Assembly (NCBI GenBank): GCA_024691665.1
Contig: JAILNJ010000038.1
Location: 1 to 10,156 of the forward strand
Length of the DNA stretch: 10,156 nt
Origin: Gammaproteobacteria bacterium
GTDB taxonomy: Bacteria; Bacillota_I; Bacilli_A; Izemoplasmatales; UBA1188
Direction: 5' to 3'
Each line of letters begins with the position of its first letter. Position 1 is the first letter of the stretch. The position numbers were made by a program, and so were the translations under genes. Positions 1 to 7,387 of the stretch are shown here, piece by piece. The notes below the pieces were generated by a model. It did not search any database, was not told the DNA's origin, and saw nothing but the letters and a program-made list of their open reading frames with translations.

Positions 1-1306
1 TATTTGATGCGGCAATGCCTACTTTATTTTCTGCACCTATAGATATGATAATATTTCCATTCATTGGTTTAAAACCTGATGAATGAATGTATTGCCCATT
101 AACTTCAACACCAGTTTTACTTGATCTTACAATTCCGTTACTATCTGTTTTGCCTGTTGCTGTTTCAATTGTATAACTTTCAAGCATTGATGTGATATAA
201 ACTTTATCAGTATATTTAGCAATTCTATTTATAAAATCTTGAGTAGGGAATTGATTGTCAGTATTTCCTGTGTATTCATCTGTTCCACAACAGCATGATA
301 CTACACAGATTTGAGGTTTGATTATTGATAAAAGACAATCGTTAGAAGAAGTTTTAGAACCATGATGTCCTGCCTTAAATAAATCAACTGTAGGAAGTGT
401 CTTTTCTTTAGTAGATTTATCATAATAAGCTGCGACTGATTCTTCACCCTTCTTTTCAAGGTCACCAGTTAAAAGGAAGTTATGTTCTTCACCATTATTT
501 GTATAAGTAAATAGTGTACATACAGAGTGGTTGTTTTCATCATCCGATAGTTCGAAGTAATACTTATTATAAATAATCTTCATAGTGACTTTATCGGATA
601 ATTGATAAACTCTTTGAGCGCCATCAATATTATTCCAACATTGACTTGCATAGTAATGTTTAGCACCCGATGCTACCTCTTCATCTCTTAATGTTACATA
701 TTCATTGTAAATTGCAGTATTCTTAGTAGTATATTCAAAGTCTATAATTGTCTTACATTCATATGACTTGAATATTCCTTCATTACCACAGAATGCACTA
801 ATATGATCTGAGTCACCATGAGTTGCGATGACATATTCTAACTTTCCATCAGTACAATACTTATTAATATATTCTTTAAGTGTACTAGCTGAACCTTTAT
901 TAGAACCAGCATCAATTAAGATATCTTGATCCCCTGCCTTAATATAAATAGAGTCGCCAGCTTTATCATTTCCAAGCATCATGAAGTGAATTTGGAAATC
1001 ATCATAGATTACACCTTCTAAAGTATCTGTCTTCTTTTTACTTGGGAATTTAATAATTCCTTTCTTCCATAAAATGAATCCAGTAACTGCGAGAGCAAGA
1101 AGAAGTATAGCTACAACTACGATTAAGGTTTTACCACCTTTTTTCTTTGCGACCTTCTTTACAACTCTTTCTACTTTAGATACTCCATTCATCTTATCGC
1201 AGTAATCATCAGCCTCACTCTTACTAGTAAATGTTTTTGAAGCTCTTTGAGCGCCATCTTTTTTAACAGCGTACTTACTGCCACTTTTTACAACTCTATA
1301 TGCCAT
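1..1306 (-). CDS. Membrane-anchored ComEC-like metallo-beta-lactamase-fold protein, 3' end cut by window edge
   Basis: The reading frame starts at the ATG at 1306 and stays open for 435 codons to the left edge with no stop, so the C-terminus is missing. Residues about 1-40 (MAYRVVKSGSKYAVKKDGA and onwards) resemble the small DUF2188 domain. A lysine-rich stretch then leads into one transmembrane helix (about 61-80). The rest is a metallo-beta-lactamase fold like the C-terminal domain of ComEC/Rec2: IDAG (131-134), THGDSDH with H163, D165, D167 and H168, GD (281-282) and GHHGS (313-317) supply the expected metal ligands. Proteins of this kind are putative hydrolases, possibly nucleases or phosphodiesterases; the substrate cannot be told. 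With the basic N-terminus inside, the catalytic domain would lie outside the cell, which is inference. No ComEC channel segment is present in the visible part. The SD GTGAGGT (1312-1318) sits 5 nt before the ATG. Confidence 0.85.
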   Translation of the reverse strand, partial: MAYRVVKSGSKYAVKKDGAQRASKTFTSKSEADDYCDKMNGVSKVERVVKKVAKKKGGKTLIVVVAILLLALAVTGFILWKKGIIKFPSKKKTDTLEGVIYDDFQIHFMMLGNDKAGDSIYIKAGDQDILIDAGSNKGSASTLKEYINKYCTDGKLEYVIATHGDSDHISAFCGNEGIFKSYECKTIIDFEYTTKNTAIYNEYVTLRDEEVASGAKHYYASQCWNNIDGAQRVYQLSDKVTMKIIYNKYYFELSDDENNHSVCTLFTYTNNGEEHNFLLTGDLEKKGEESVAAYYDKSTKEKTLPTVDLFKAGHHGSKTSSNDCLLSIIKPQICVVSCCCGTDEYTGNTDNQFPTQDFINRIAKYTDKVYITSMLESYTIETATGKTDSNGIVRSSKTGVEVNGQYIHSSGFKPMNGNIIISIGAENKVGIAASN

Positions 1307-1327
1307 AAAATACCTCACTATATAATC

Positions 1328-1333
1328 ATTATA
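1328..1333 (-). promoter_or_regulatory. Possible -10 element for the MBL-fold gene
   Basis: A perfect TATAAT lies on the minus strand between the upstream terminator and the SD of the MBL gene. No -35 match is visible at normal spacing, because that position falls inside the terminator stem. The same 12 bases (TTATTATATAAT) occur upstream of the neighbouring LOR gene, which supports a real promoter box, but AT-rich spacers produce such matches by chance. Confidence 0.35.
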
Positions 1334-1337
1334 TAAT

Positions 1338-1359
1338 AAAAAGATGGGCATAGCCCATC
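1338..1359 (-). terminator. Rho-independent terminator of the LOR gene
   Basis: On the minus strand a perfect 7-bp stem GATGGGC / GCCCATC with a 3-nt loop is followed directly by TTTTT and more AT. It lies 21 nt past the stop codon of the LOR gene and upstream of the MBL gene. This indicates the two minus-strand genes are largely separate transcription units. Confidence 0.8.
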
Positions 1360-1380
1360 AATTTATTCACTAAATAATTA

Positions 1381-1881
1381 TTAGTTATTACTGCTTTGTT
1401 GTTCGTTACGTCTATCAAGAATACAGTCAATAGCGATAACTAGTGCACATAAGAATGCTGCATCCTCTTCCTCAAAGATATCGAGGACGAATGAGTCTCT
1501 TAATGAAATCTTTCTTGATAGATGGCCAATTGCTTTACCATTCTTTGTGATATTGAAGTTGAAATCTAAGATATTTCCATCGAATTGAATATCGTCTTTA
1601 TATTGATCTACCCAGAATTTACTTCTTAAAGATAACCACTTTTTATTGATTCTACAAATTTTGTTTCCTTTTGCGTCCATTATGAATGCACGTCTAGTGA
1701 ATAATCTCCAGAATTTATTTCTGATAATATAAAGGGTATTTCTATTCATATCTTGGAAGAACTTCTTATGTGTGAATGTAAAGAATTTACCTTTTACGAT
1801 GTAAATTTGGTTGTCATTCATATCTGTAATATATGAAGAGCCACCAAGGCTAATCCATTTGTTTCTAATCTTTAATTGCAT
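1381..1881 (-). CDS. LURP-one-related (LOR, tubby C-terminal-like) family protein
   Basis: This 166-residue protein has the layout of the LOR family (DUF567), a 12-stranded beta barrel around a central helix related to the tubby C-terminal domain. Three successive segments of about 24 residues (roughly 17-40, 42-65 and 67-90) repeat the pattern aromatic/hydrophobic-x-D-x-x-x-N-x-hydrophobic-Y-x-I-x-x-K-F/W, which are the early beta-hairpins. The C-terminal hydrophobic segment (about 130-155, FVLDIF...ALVIAIDCILD) matches the buried helix typical of the family. There is no signal peptide, so it is probably cytoplasmic or peripheral to membrane. The molecular function of bacterial members is unknown; membrane or lipid sensing is only suggested by the tubby relationship. 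The start is set by the SD AAGGAGAC (1887-1894) 5 nt before the ATG. It is divergent from the mrp operon. Family assignment is fairly sure; function is not. Confidence 0.8.
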   Translation of the reverse strand: MQLKIRNKWISLGGSSYITDMNDNQIYIVKGKFFTFTHKKFFQDMNRNTLYIIRNKFWRLFTRRAFIMDAKGNKICRINKKWLSLRSKFWVDQYKDDIQFDGNILDFNFNITKNGKAIGHLSRKISLRDSFVLDIFEEEDAAFLCALVIAIDCILDRRNEQQSSNN

Positions 1882-1899
1882 GTTATGTCTCCTTAACTA

Positions 1900-1905
1900 A
1901 TTATA
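1900..1905 (-). promoter_or_regulatory. Possible -10 element for the LOR gene
   Basis: A perfect TATAAT on the minus strand lies 5 bases upstream of the AAGGAGAC SD region, inside the 12-mer TTATTATATAAT also seen before the MBL gene. No convincing -35 is found at 16-18 bp spacing. The implied start site would fall nearly on the SD, leaving a very short leader, so the true box may lie further upstream. Confidence 0.3.
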
Positions 1906-1960
1906 TAATAATTGTTAAAAATATAATACCGAATTTTGAAATTAATGTGTTTTTTATATA

Positions 1961-1989
1961 TTTAATATTTAATATGTTAAAATATTAAA
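1961..1989 (+). promoter_or_regulatory. Extended -10 promoter within a 10-bp inverted repeat, upstream of the Mrp operon
   Basis: TGTTAAAAT at 1975-1983 fits an extended -10 (TG-N-TAAAAT), which explains the absence of a good -35 at 17 bp. It overlaps a perfect dyad, TTTAATATTT (1961-1970) and AAATATTAAA (1980-1989), separated by 9 bases. An alternative start using TTGAAA (1936-1941) and TATTTA (1959-1964, 17-bp spacing) is possible. The 13-mer ATATGTTAAAATA here recurs exactly at the promoter of the PgpA gene. Regulator binding is inference. Confidence 0.5.
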
Positions 1990-2017
1990 AGTAAGTTTAA
2001 GAAGGGAAGGTAGTATT

Positions 2018-2854
2018 ATGCCAGAAAAATGTGATAATGATTATAATTGTAGCTCATGTGGACATAGCAGCGATTGTCAAGCTAAGAAGAATGATTTCAG
2101 AGCTCATTTAAACGATTATTCAACTTGTAAAAAAGTATATGTAGTAATGAGTGGTAAGGGTGGCGTTGGTAAATCAATGGTAACATCACTCCTTGCATCT
2201 CAAATGAATAAACTAGGATATAGAGTTGGTATCTTAGATGCTGATATCACTGGTCCATCAATTCCTAAAGCTTTTGGTATTACAACTAAGGCTAAAGGTT
2301 CTGAAATTGGAATTCATCCAGAAATCTCAAGAGATGGAGTTGAAGTTATGTCTATCAACTTAGTTCTTGAAAATGAAACTGATCCAGTTATTTGGAGAGG
2401 TCCAGTTATCTCAGGTGTTATTAAACAATTCTACGAAGAAACAGTTTGGGGAGACTTAGACTTTATGTTTGTAGATATGCCTCCTGGAACTGGAGACGTT
2501 CCACTAACAGTATTCCAATCACTTCCAGTAGATGGAATTATCGTAGTTACATCTCCACAAGAACTTGTATCTATGATTGTTAATAAGGCAGTTAAGATGG
2601 CAAAGATGATGAATAAAGATGTGGTTGGATTAGTTGAAAACTTATCTTATTTCCATTGTCCAGATAATAATAAAGATTATAAGATCTTCGGTGATAGCCA
2701 TATTGATGAAGTAGCTAAAGAAGCAAACATTAATTTAGTCACAAAACTTCCAATCAACCCAGAATTAGCTAACCTCCAAGATAATGGATTAATTGAAGAC
2801 GCAGAAGTAAAAGAATTAGAAGGATTAGTAAATTACTTAAAATCACAAATTTAG
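2018..2854 (+). CDS. mrp: Mrp/NBP35 (ApbC-type) iron-sulfur cluster carrier P-loop ATPase
   Basis: This is a 278-residue MinD/ParA-superfamily ATPase of the Mrp/Nbp35 group, which bind a [4Fe-4S] cluster at a dimer interface and deliver it to target proteins in the cytoplasm. The deviant Walker A GKGGVGKS is at 46-53, the switch/Walker B region DADITGPS at about 74-81 and FVDMPPGTGD at 151-160, all hallmarks of the family. It lacks the N-terminal DUF59 domain of long Mrp proteins. Instead there is a cysteine-rich N-terminus (C5, C11, C14, C20) whose C-x2-C-x5-C spacing resembles eukaryotic Nbp35. The usual C-terminal CxxC cluster site is altered: after VENLSYF the sequence reads HCPDN, so only C214 remains. 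It is the first gene of a five-gene operon and 4 nt ahead of an Fe-S serine dehydratase, a plausible client. Start chosen at 2018, with AAGG SD-like bases at 2007-2010. Confidence 0.9.
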   Translation: MPEKCDNDYNCSSCGHSSDCQAKKNDFRAHLNDYSTCKKVYVVMSGKGGVGKSMVTSLLASQMNKLGYRVGILDADITGPSIPKAFGITTKAKGSEIGIHPEISRDGVEVMSINLVLENETDPVIWRGPVISGVIKQFYEETVWGDLDFMFVDMPPGTGDVPLTVFQSLPVDGIIVVTSPQELVSMIVNKAVKMAKMMNKDVVGLVENLSYFHCPDNNKDYKIFGDSHIDEVAKEANINLVTKLPINPELANLQDNGLIEDAEVKELEGLVNYLKSQI

Positions 2855-2858
2855 AATT

Positions 2859-4052
2859 ATGGAATCATTAAAAGAACTCTACAAAGTAGGGATGGGTCCA
2901 TCCTCATCTCATACTATCGGTCCTCAAAAAGCCGCAGAAATCATTAAATCTAAATATGAAGGAAAGAGAATTGATGTAACTCTCTATTCTAGTTTGGCTT
3001 TAACTGGGGTTGGACATGGTACTGATAGAGTAATTAAAAGAGTTCTTGGTGAAAATACTATAATTCACTTCGATATAGATACACAAGTATCACATCCTAA
3101 TACTCTTAAGTTTGATATTTATGATAATGATAAACTTATTAAATCTCATACTTATGTATCAGTAGGTGGTGGTTCTATTATTGAAGAAGAAACTGGTGAA
3201 AAAGTAAAAATAAAAAACATCTACCCATATTCAACATTTAATGACATTAAGAAGTACATAACTGAAAACAATATGACTCTTCCTGAATATGTCTTTAAGT
3301 TTGAAGATGAAGGTATTAAATCTTATTTACTTAATATCTATAAGACGATGGTTAATTCTATTGAAGAAGGACTTAAGAAAGATGGCGTACTTCCGGGTGG
3401 ATTAAACGTAAAAAGAAAAGCTAAATCAATTTATGAATTAGAAAGAACTGAAAGTTTATCAGAAAAAGAAAAGAGATTAATCTCGGCTTATAGTTATGCG
3501 GCCGCAGAAGAAAATGCCTCAGGAGGCATAATCGTTACTGCCCCAACTTGTGGTGCATCAGGAATTGTTCCTGCATCTATTTATTATTTAAATGAAAAAT
3601 ATCATTTATCTGACGAAAAGATTGTAGAGATGCTTGCCGTTGCTGGATTAATTGGAAATATTGTAAAAGAAAATGCATCTATTAGTGGTGCATATGCAGG
3701 ATGCCAAAGTGAAGTAGGCACAGCTTGTTCTATGGCTGCTGCTATGATAGCTTACTTTAAAGGCATGAAACTTGAACAAATAGAAGCCGCAGCTGAAATC
3801 GCAATGGAACATCATTTAGGTCTTACATGTGATCCTGTGAAAGGGCTTGTTCAAATCCCATGTATTGAAAGAAATGCTGTTGCTACTTTAAGAGCTTTTG
3901 ATGCAGCTTTAATCGCATCTCTTCCTATCTATCCTGAAAAGTTATCATTCGATAGTGTAGTTAAAACTATGTTTGAAACTGGAAGAGATATTAATTCAAA
4001 ATATAAAGAAACATCGCAAGGCGGTCTTGCGAAGATAGATATAAAGGAATAA
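2859..4052 (+). CDS. sdaA: L-serine dehydratase (L-serine ammonia-lyase), iron-sulfur dependent, single-chain
   Basis: This 397-residue enzyme deaminates L-serine to pyruvate and ammonia in the cytoplasm using an oxygen-sensitive [4Fe-4S] cluster rather than PLP. The beta domain comes first, with the characteristic VGMGPSSSHTIGP (about 10-22) and VGGGSI (102-107). The alpha domain follows from about residue 165, with TAPTCGASGIVPA (227-239), GCQSEVGTACSMAAA (281-295) and TCDPVKGLVQIPCIERN (323-339). C282, C324 and C335 are the expected cluster ligands, and the C-terminal ETSQGGLA is family-typical. There is no ACT-like extension. At 397 residues it is shorter than the 454-residue E. coli SdaA but normal for single-chain enzymes of Gram-positive bacteria. 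It starts 4 nt after mrp with no visible SD, which suggests translational coupling. The start is supported by the conserved ELYKVGMGPSSSHT beginning almost at the N-terminus. Confidence 0.93.
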   Translation: MESLKELYKVGMGPSSSHTIGPQKAAEIIKSKYEGKRIDVTLYSSLALTGVGHGTDRVIKRVLGENTIIHFDIDTQVSHPNTLKFDIYDNDKLIKSHTYVSVGGGSIIEEETGEKVKIKNIYPYSTFNDIKKYITENNMTLPEYVFKFEDEGIKSYLLNIYKTMVNSIEEGLKKDGVLPGGLNVKRKAKSIYELERTESLSEKEKRLISAYSYAAAEENASGGIIVTAPTCGASGIVPASIYYLNEKYHLSDEKIVEMLAVAGLIGNIVKENASISGAYAGCQSEVGTACSMAAAMIAYFKGMKLEQIEAAAEIAMEHHLGLTCDPVKGLVQIPCIERNAVATLRAFDAALIASLPIYPEKLSFDSVVKTMFETGRDINSKYKETSQGGLAKIDIKE

Positions 4053-4055
4053 ATT

Positions 4056-4979
4056 ATGTTTAAATTATTAAGAGATTCAATATTTAGACCTAGAAATATC
4101 ATAGCTTATAGAGCCAAACCATTTTGGTTTAGTTTGTTATACTTTTTAATGATTTTAGTATTTGGTGTAGAGCTTTCAAATAGTAGACCTTTCGCTCATA
4201 CTAAAATGACTTATGAAGATAAACTCTTAATGACTCAAGCTCTTCATGAATCAAATGGTAAGATTGAAGATTATAAATATACAGGAACTAGATCAGTTAG
4301 TTTTGAGGCAATGGGATTTGAAATAGGATTTATGCCTAACACTGAATCACTAAAAGAATTCTTAGAATCAAGCACACCTGATTTTGTGGTAATTGGTGAA
4401 AAGATTTATTCACTTACTTATATTTCAACTCGTGCAATCATAACTGAAGTAGATAAATTATCTTCATATGAAGAATTAAATGGATTAGACTTTACACAAG
4501 TAACTACTGAGAATGCAGCCTTAAATAACTTTATTACTAGTTTTGCTAATAAGTTTAGATGGAATCATGTCTTAAGATACGCTGGAGTAAACGCTGGATC
4601 TATCATACTTGTTTGGTTCGGTATTACACTTATTTCATTTATATTTATGTTAGTCTTATACCAAGCTAATCAGTTTATGAAAGTAGGACAACTCTTTAAG
4701 ATGTTATTCTACAGTGGAACTGCTATTGCTCTATATGAAATATTTACTTTAGTATTAGGCATTAGTACTATTTATGTATTTGTCCTTGGACTATTTGCTT
4801 TAATACCTGTCTTTGCGCTTGAAAGACAAATTAAATTAAGAATAAGATTATACCAAATGTCTAAAGGTTTAATTAAGGATGAAGAATTAATGAAGAAACT
4901 TCAAGAATTAAACGATAAGATTAATGGTATCATTAGAAATGATAATAATAACGATAATGATGAAGGAGACGATGAATAA
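4056..4979 (+). CDS. DUF1189 family integral membrane protein
   Basis: This 307-residue membrane protein matches the DUF1189 layout. A short N-terminal segment (MFKLLRDSIFRPRNIIAYR) precedes the first transmembrane helix (about 23-40). A predicted extracytoplasmic domain of about 135 residues follows, then three more helices (about 177-201, 214-236 and 238-256). A cytoplasmic tail has a charged, likely coiled-coil stretch (about 262-292). The last 13 residues are an Asn/Asp/Glu-rich low-complexity run encoded by repetitive GAT/AAT codons. The family is common in Firmicutes, for example beside maltodextrin genes in Bacillus, but its biochemical role is unknown. The SD AAAGGAA (4043-4049) is 6 nt before the ATG, and the gene lies 3 nt after the serine dehydratase. 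Its stop overlaps the leuS start by one base (TAATG), so the two are probably translationally coupled. Nothing in the sequence ties it to serine or leucine metabolism. Confidence 0.8.
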   Translation: MFKLLRDSIFRPRNIIAYRAKPFWFSLLYFLMILVFGVELSNSRPFAHTKMTYEDKLLMTQALHESNGKIEDYKYTGTRSVSFEAMGFEIGFMPNTESLKEFLESSTPDFVVIGEKIYSLTYISTRAIITEVDKLSSYEELNGLDFTQVTTENAALNNFITSFANKFRWNHVLRYAGVNAGSIILVWFGITLISFIFMLVLYQANQFMKVGQLFKMLFYSGTAIALYEIFTLVLGISTIYVFVLGLFALIPVFALERQIKLRIRLYQMSKGLIKDEELMKKLQELNDKINGIIRNDNNNDNDEGDDE

Positions 4980-7375
4980 TGGATCATAAAAAGATTGAAG
5001 AAAAATGGCAGAATTATTGGTATTCAAATAACTTATTCAAAGCTGAAGATTTTAGCTCTAAACCTAAATATTATTGCCTAATTGAATTTCCATATCCATC
5101 TGGAGCTGGAATGCATGTAGGACATGTTAGAGCGTTCTCAGGACTAGAAGTAGTATCAAGAAAAAGAAGAATGGAAGGATATAACGTATTATTCCCAATT
5201 GGATTTGATGCATTTGGTCTTCCAACTGAAAACTTCGCAATTAAAAATAATATTCATCCAAGAATTGTTACAGATAATAATGTATCTAACTTTAAGAAGC
5301 AACTTAAGAAATGTGGTTTCTCATTTGATTTTGATAGAGCAGTTGATACTACTCAAGAATCATATTATCATTGGACACAATTTATCTTCCTACATCTCTA
5401 TAATAAAGGCTTAGCTTATAGAAGTCACACTTATGTAAACTACTGCCCTACTTGTAAAGTAGTACTCTCTAACGAAGAATCACAAGGTGGTGTATGTGAT
5501 AGATGTGGAAGCGATGTTATTCAAAAGGAAAAGGACGTATGGTTCTTAAGAATAACTAAATACGCTCAAGATTTACTAGATGGACTTAAGGGTCTTAATG
5601 CATCAGATAGAATTAAAATCGAACAAGAAAACTGGATTGGTAGATCTGAAGGTGCATTTATTGATTTCAAATTAAAACAAAAGGATGATAAGTTCACAGT
5701 CTTCACTACTAGACCTGATACACTCTTTGGCGCAATGTTTATGGTTATTGCTCCAGAACATCCTCTAATCGAAAAATATGCATCATCAATCACAAATATT
5801 GATGAAGTAAATAAATATAAAGAAGCCGCAACTCATAAGACTGAGTTTGAGCGTGTACAACTTCAAAAAGATAAGACAGGTGTTAAGCTTGAAGGTATTA
5901 GTGCAATTAACCCAGTAAATGGTAGAGAACTTCCAATCTATATTAGTGACTATGTAATGATGGGTTATGGAACTGGCGCTATTATGGCCGTTCCTGCACA
6001 TGATACAAGAGACTACGCTTTCGCTAAAAAGTTTAATATTCCTATGATGGAAGTTATTGAAGGTGGAGATATCACAAAAGAAGCTTACACTGATATTGAA
6101 AATGGTATCTTAGTTAACTCTGATTTCTTAAATGGTCTTTCAGTAAAAGAAGCTAAAGCTAAGATGATTGAATTCTTAGTAGAAAAAGGTTTAGGCGATA
6201 AAGCTGTTAACTATAAGATGAAAGACTGGGCATTTAATAGACAAAGATATTGGGGAGAACCAATCCCAATCATTTATTGTCCAAATTGTGGCACAGTTCC
6301 AGTACCTTATGAAGATCTTCCAGTAAGACTTCCAAACATCAAGAACTTTGAACCAGGTGAAAATGGTGAATCACCACTTGCTTCCCTCAAAGAATTCTAT
6401 GAATGCACTTGTCCTAAGTGTGGAGCTAAAGCTAGAAGAGAAACTGATACTATGCCTCAATGGGCTGGTTCAAGTTGGTACTTCTTAAGATATTGTGATC
6501 CAAATAATGATCACGCTATCGCAGATTATGAAAAGATGAAATACTGGCTTCCAGTAGACTGGTATAACGGCGGTATGGAACACGTTACTCGTCACTTAAT
6601 CTATTCTAGATTCTGGAATGAATTCTTATATGATGAAGGATTAGTACCTGTAAAAGAACCATACAAGAAACGTACAGCTCAAGGATTAATCTTAGGTCCA
6701 GATGGAGAAAAGATGTCTAAATCTAAGGGTAACGTAATTGACCCACTAGATGTAGTTGATGAATATGGTGCTGACGTACTCAGATGTTATATCCTCTTTA
6801 TTTCAGACTATGAAATGGCAACACCTTGGAATAGCGATGCTATTAAGGGTTGTGCAAGATTCCTAGATAAAGTAGAAGCATTATCTTCTAAAGTTAATGT
6901 TAATGATAATGAATATACTAAAGATTTAAAGGTTCTAATCAACAATACTATTAAAGAAGTATCTGAAGATATTGAATCATCTAAATTCAATACTGGTATA
7001 TCTAAACTCATGATCTTAACTAATGCATTCACAGAAAGAGAATCTATTAGCTTAAAAGATTATGAAACTCTACTCAAACTCTTAAACCCATACTGCCCAC
7101 ATATGGCAGAAGAATTATGGCATAACTACCATGAAGAAACTATCCAATTTGCTGAATACCCTAAATATGATCCAGCATCACTTTTAAGTGATACCGTAAC
7201 TGTAGTTGTTTCAGTAAATGGAAAGTTAAGAGACAAGATGGAAGTTGAAAGAGATTTAGCTGATGATGTAATTAAAGAAAAAGCATTATCGCTAGATAAG
7301 ATTAAGCCATACACTCTAAATGGTGTTAAGAAAGTAATTGTTATCAAGAATAAATTAGTAAATATAGTAGTCTAA
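4979..7375 (+). CDS. leuS: Leucyl-tRNA synthetase
   Basis: This 798-residue class Ia aminoacyl-tRNA synthetase attaches leucine to tRNA-Leu. It is full length for a bacterial LeuRS. The HIGH signature is HVGH (46-49, in PYPSGAGMHVGHVRAF) and the KMSKS loop is at 578-582 (GEKMSKSKGN). A zinc-binding module has C156-x2-C159 and C173-x2-C176. The inserted CP1 editing domain shows the threonine-rich TTRPDTLFGA (243-252) and GYGTGAIMAVPAHDTRDYAFA (329-349) with the conserved editing aspartate D345, so hydrolysis of mischarged tRNA should be intact. Further cysteine pairs lie at C434/C437 and C478/C481. The C-terminal domain ends in the typical KLVNIVV. The SD AAGGAG (4963-4968) is 10 nt upstream, inside the preceding gene, and start and stop overlap by one base. 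No T-box leader is present, and expression would depend on the operon promoter unless an internal promoter exists within the upstream gene. Confidence 0.98.
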   Translation: MDHKKIEEKWQNYWYSNNLFKAEDFSSKPKYYCLIEFPYPSGAGMHVGHVRAFSGLEVVSRKRRMEGYNVLFPIGFDAFGLPTENFAIKNNIHPRIVTDNNVSNFKKQLKKCGFSFDFDRAVDTTQESYYHWTQFIFLHLYNKGLAYRSHTYVNYCPTCKVVLSNEESQGGVCDRCGSDVIQKEKDVWFLRITKYAQDLLDGLKGLNASDRIKIEQENWIGRSEGAFIDFKLKQKDDKFTVFTTRPDTLFGAMFMVIAPEHPLIEKYASSITNIDEVNKYKEAATHKTEFERVQLQKDKTGVKLEGISAINPVNGRELPIYISDYVMMGYGTGAIMAVPAHDTRDYAFAKKFNIPMMEVIEGGDITKEAYTDIENGILVNSDFLNGLSVKEAKAKMIEFLVEKGLGDKAVNYKMKDWAFNRQRYWGEPIPIIYCPNCGTVPVPYEDLPVRLPNIKNFEPGENGESPLASLKEFYECTCPKCGAKARRETDTMPQWAGSSWYFLRYCDPNNDHAIADYEKMKYWLPVDWYNGGMEHVTRHLIYSRFWNEFLYDEGLVPVKEPYKKRTAQGLILGPDGEKMSKSKGNVIDPLDVVDEYGADVLRCYILFISDYEMATPWNSDAIKGCARFLDKVEALSSKVNVNDNEYTKDLKVLINNTIKEVSEDIESSKFNTGISKLMILTNAFTERESISLKDYETLLKLLNPYCPHMAEELWHNYHEETIQFAEYPKYDPASLLSDTVTVVVSVNGKLRDKMEVERDLADDVIKEKALSLDKIKPYTLNGVKKVIVIKNKLVNIVV

Positions 7376-7387
7376 TAGGAGGACACA

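Noticed and set aside
5199..6001. Short ORFs inside leuS on both strands (for example 5199-5414 plus, 5566-5793 minus, 5786-6001 minus)
   Set aside because: They lie wholly within the well-supported leuS frame and have no ribosome binding site or recognisable motif. The same holds for 6808-7032 and 7126-7347 on the minus strand.
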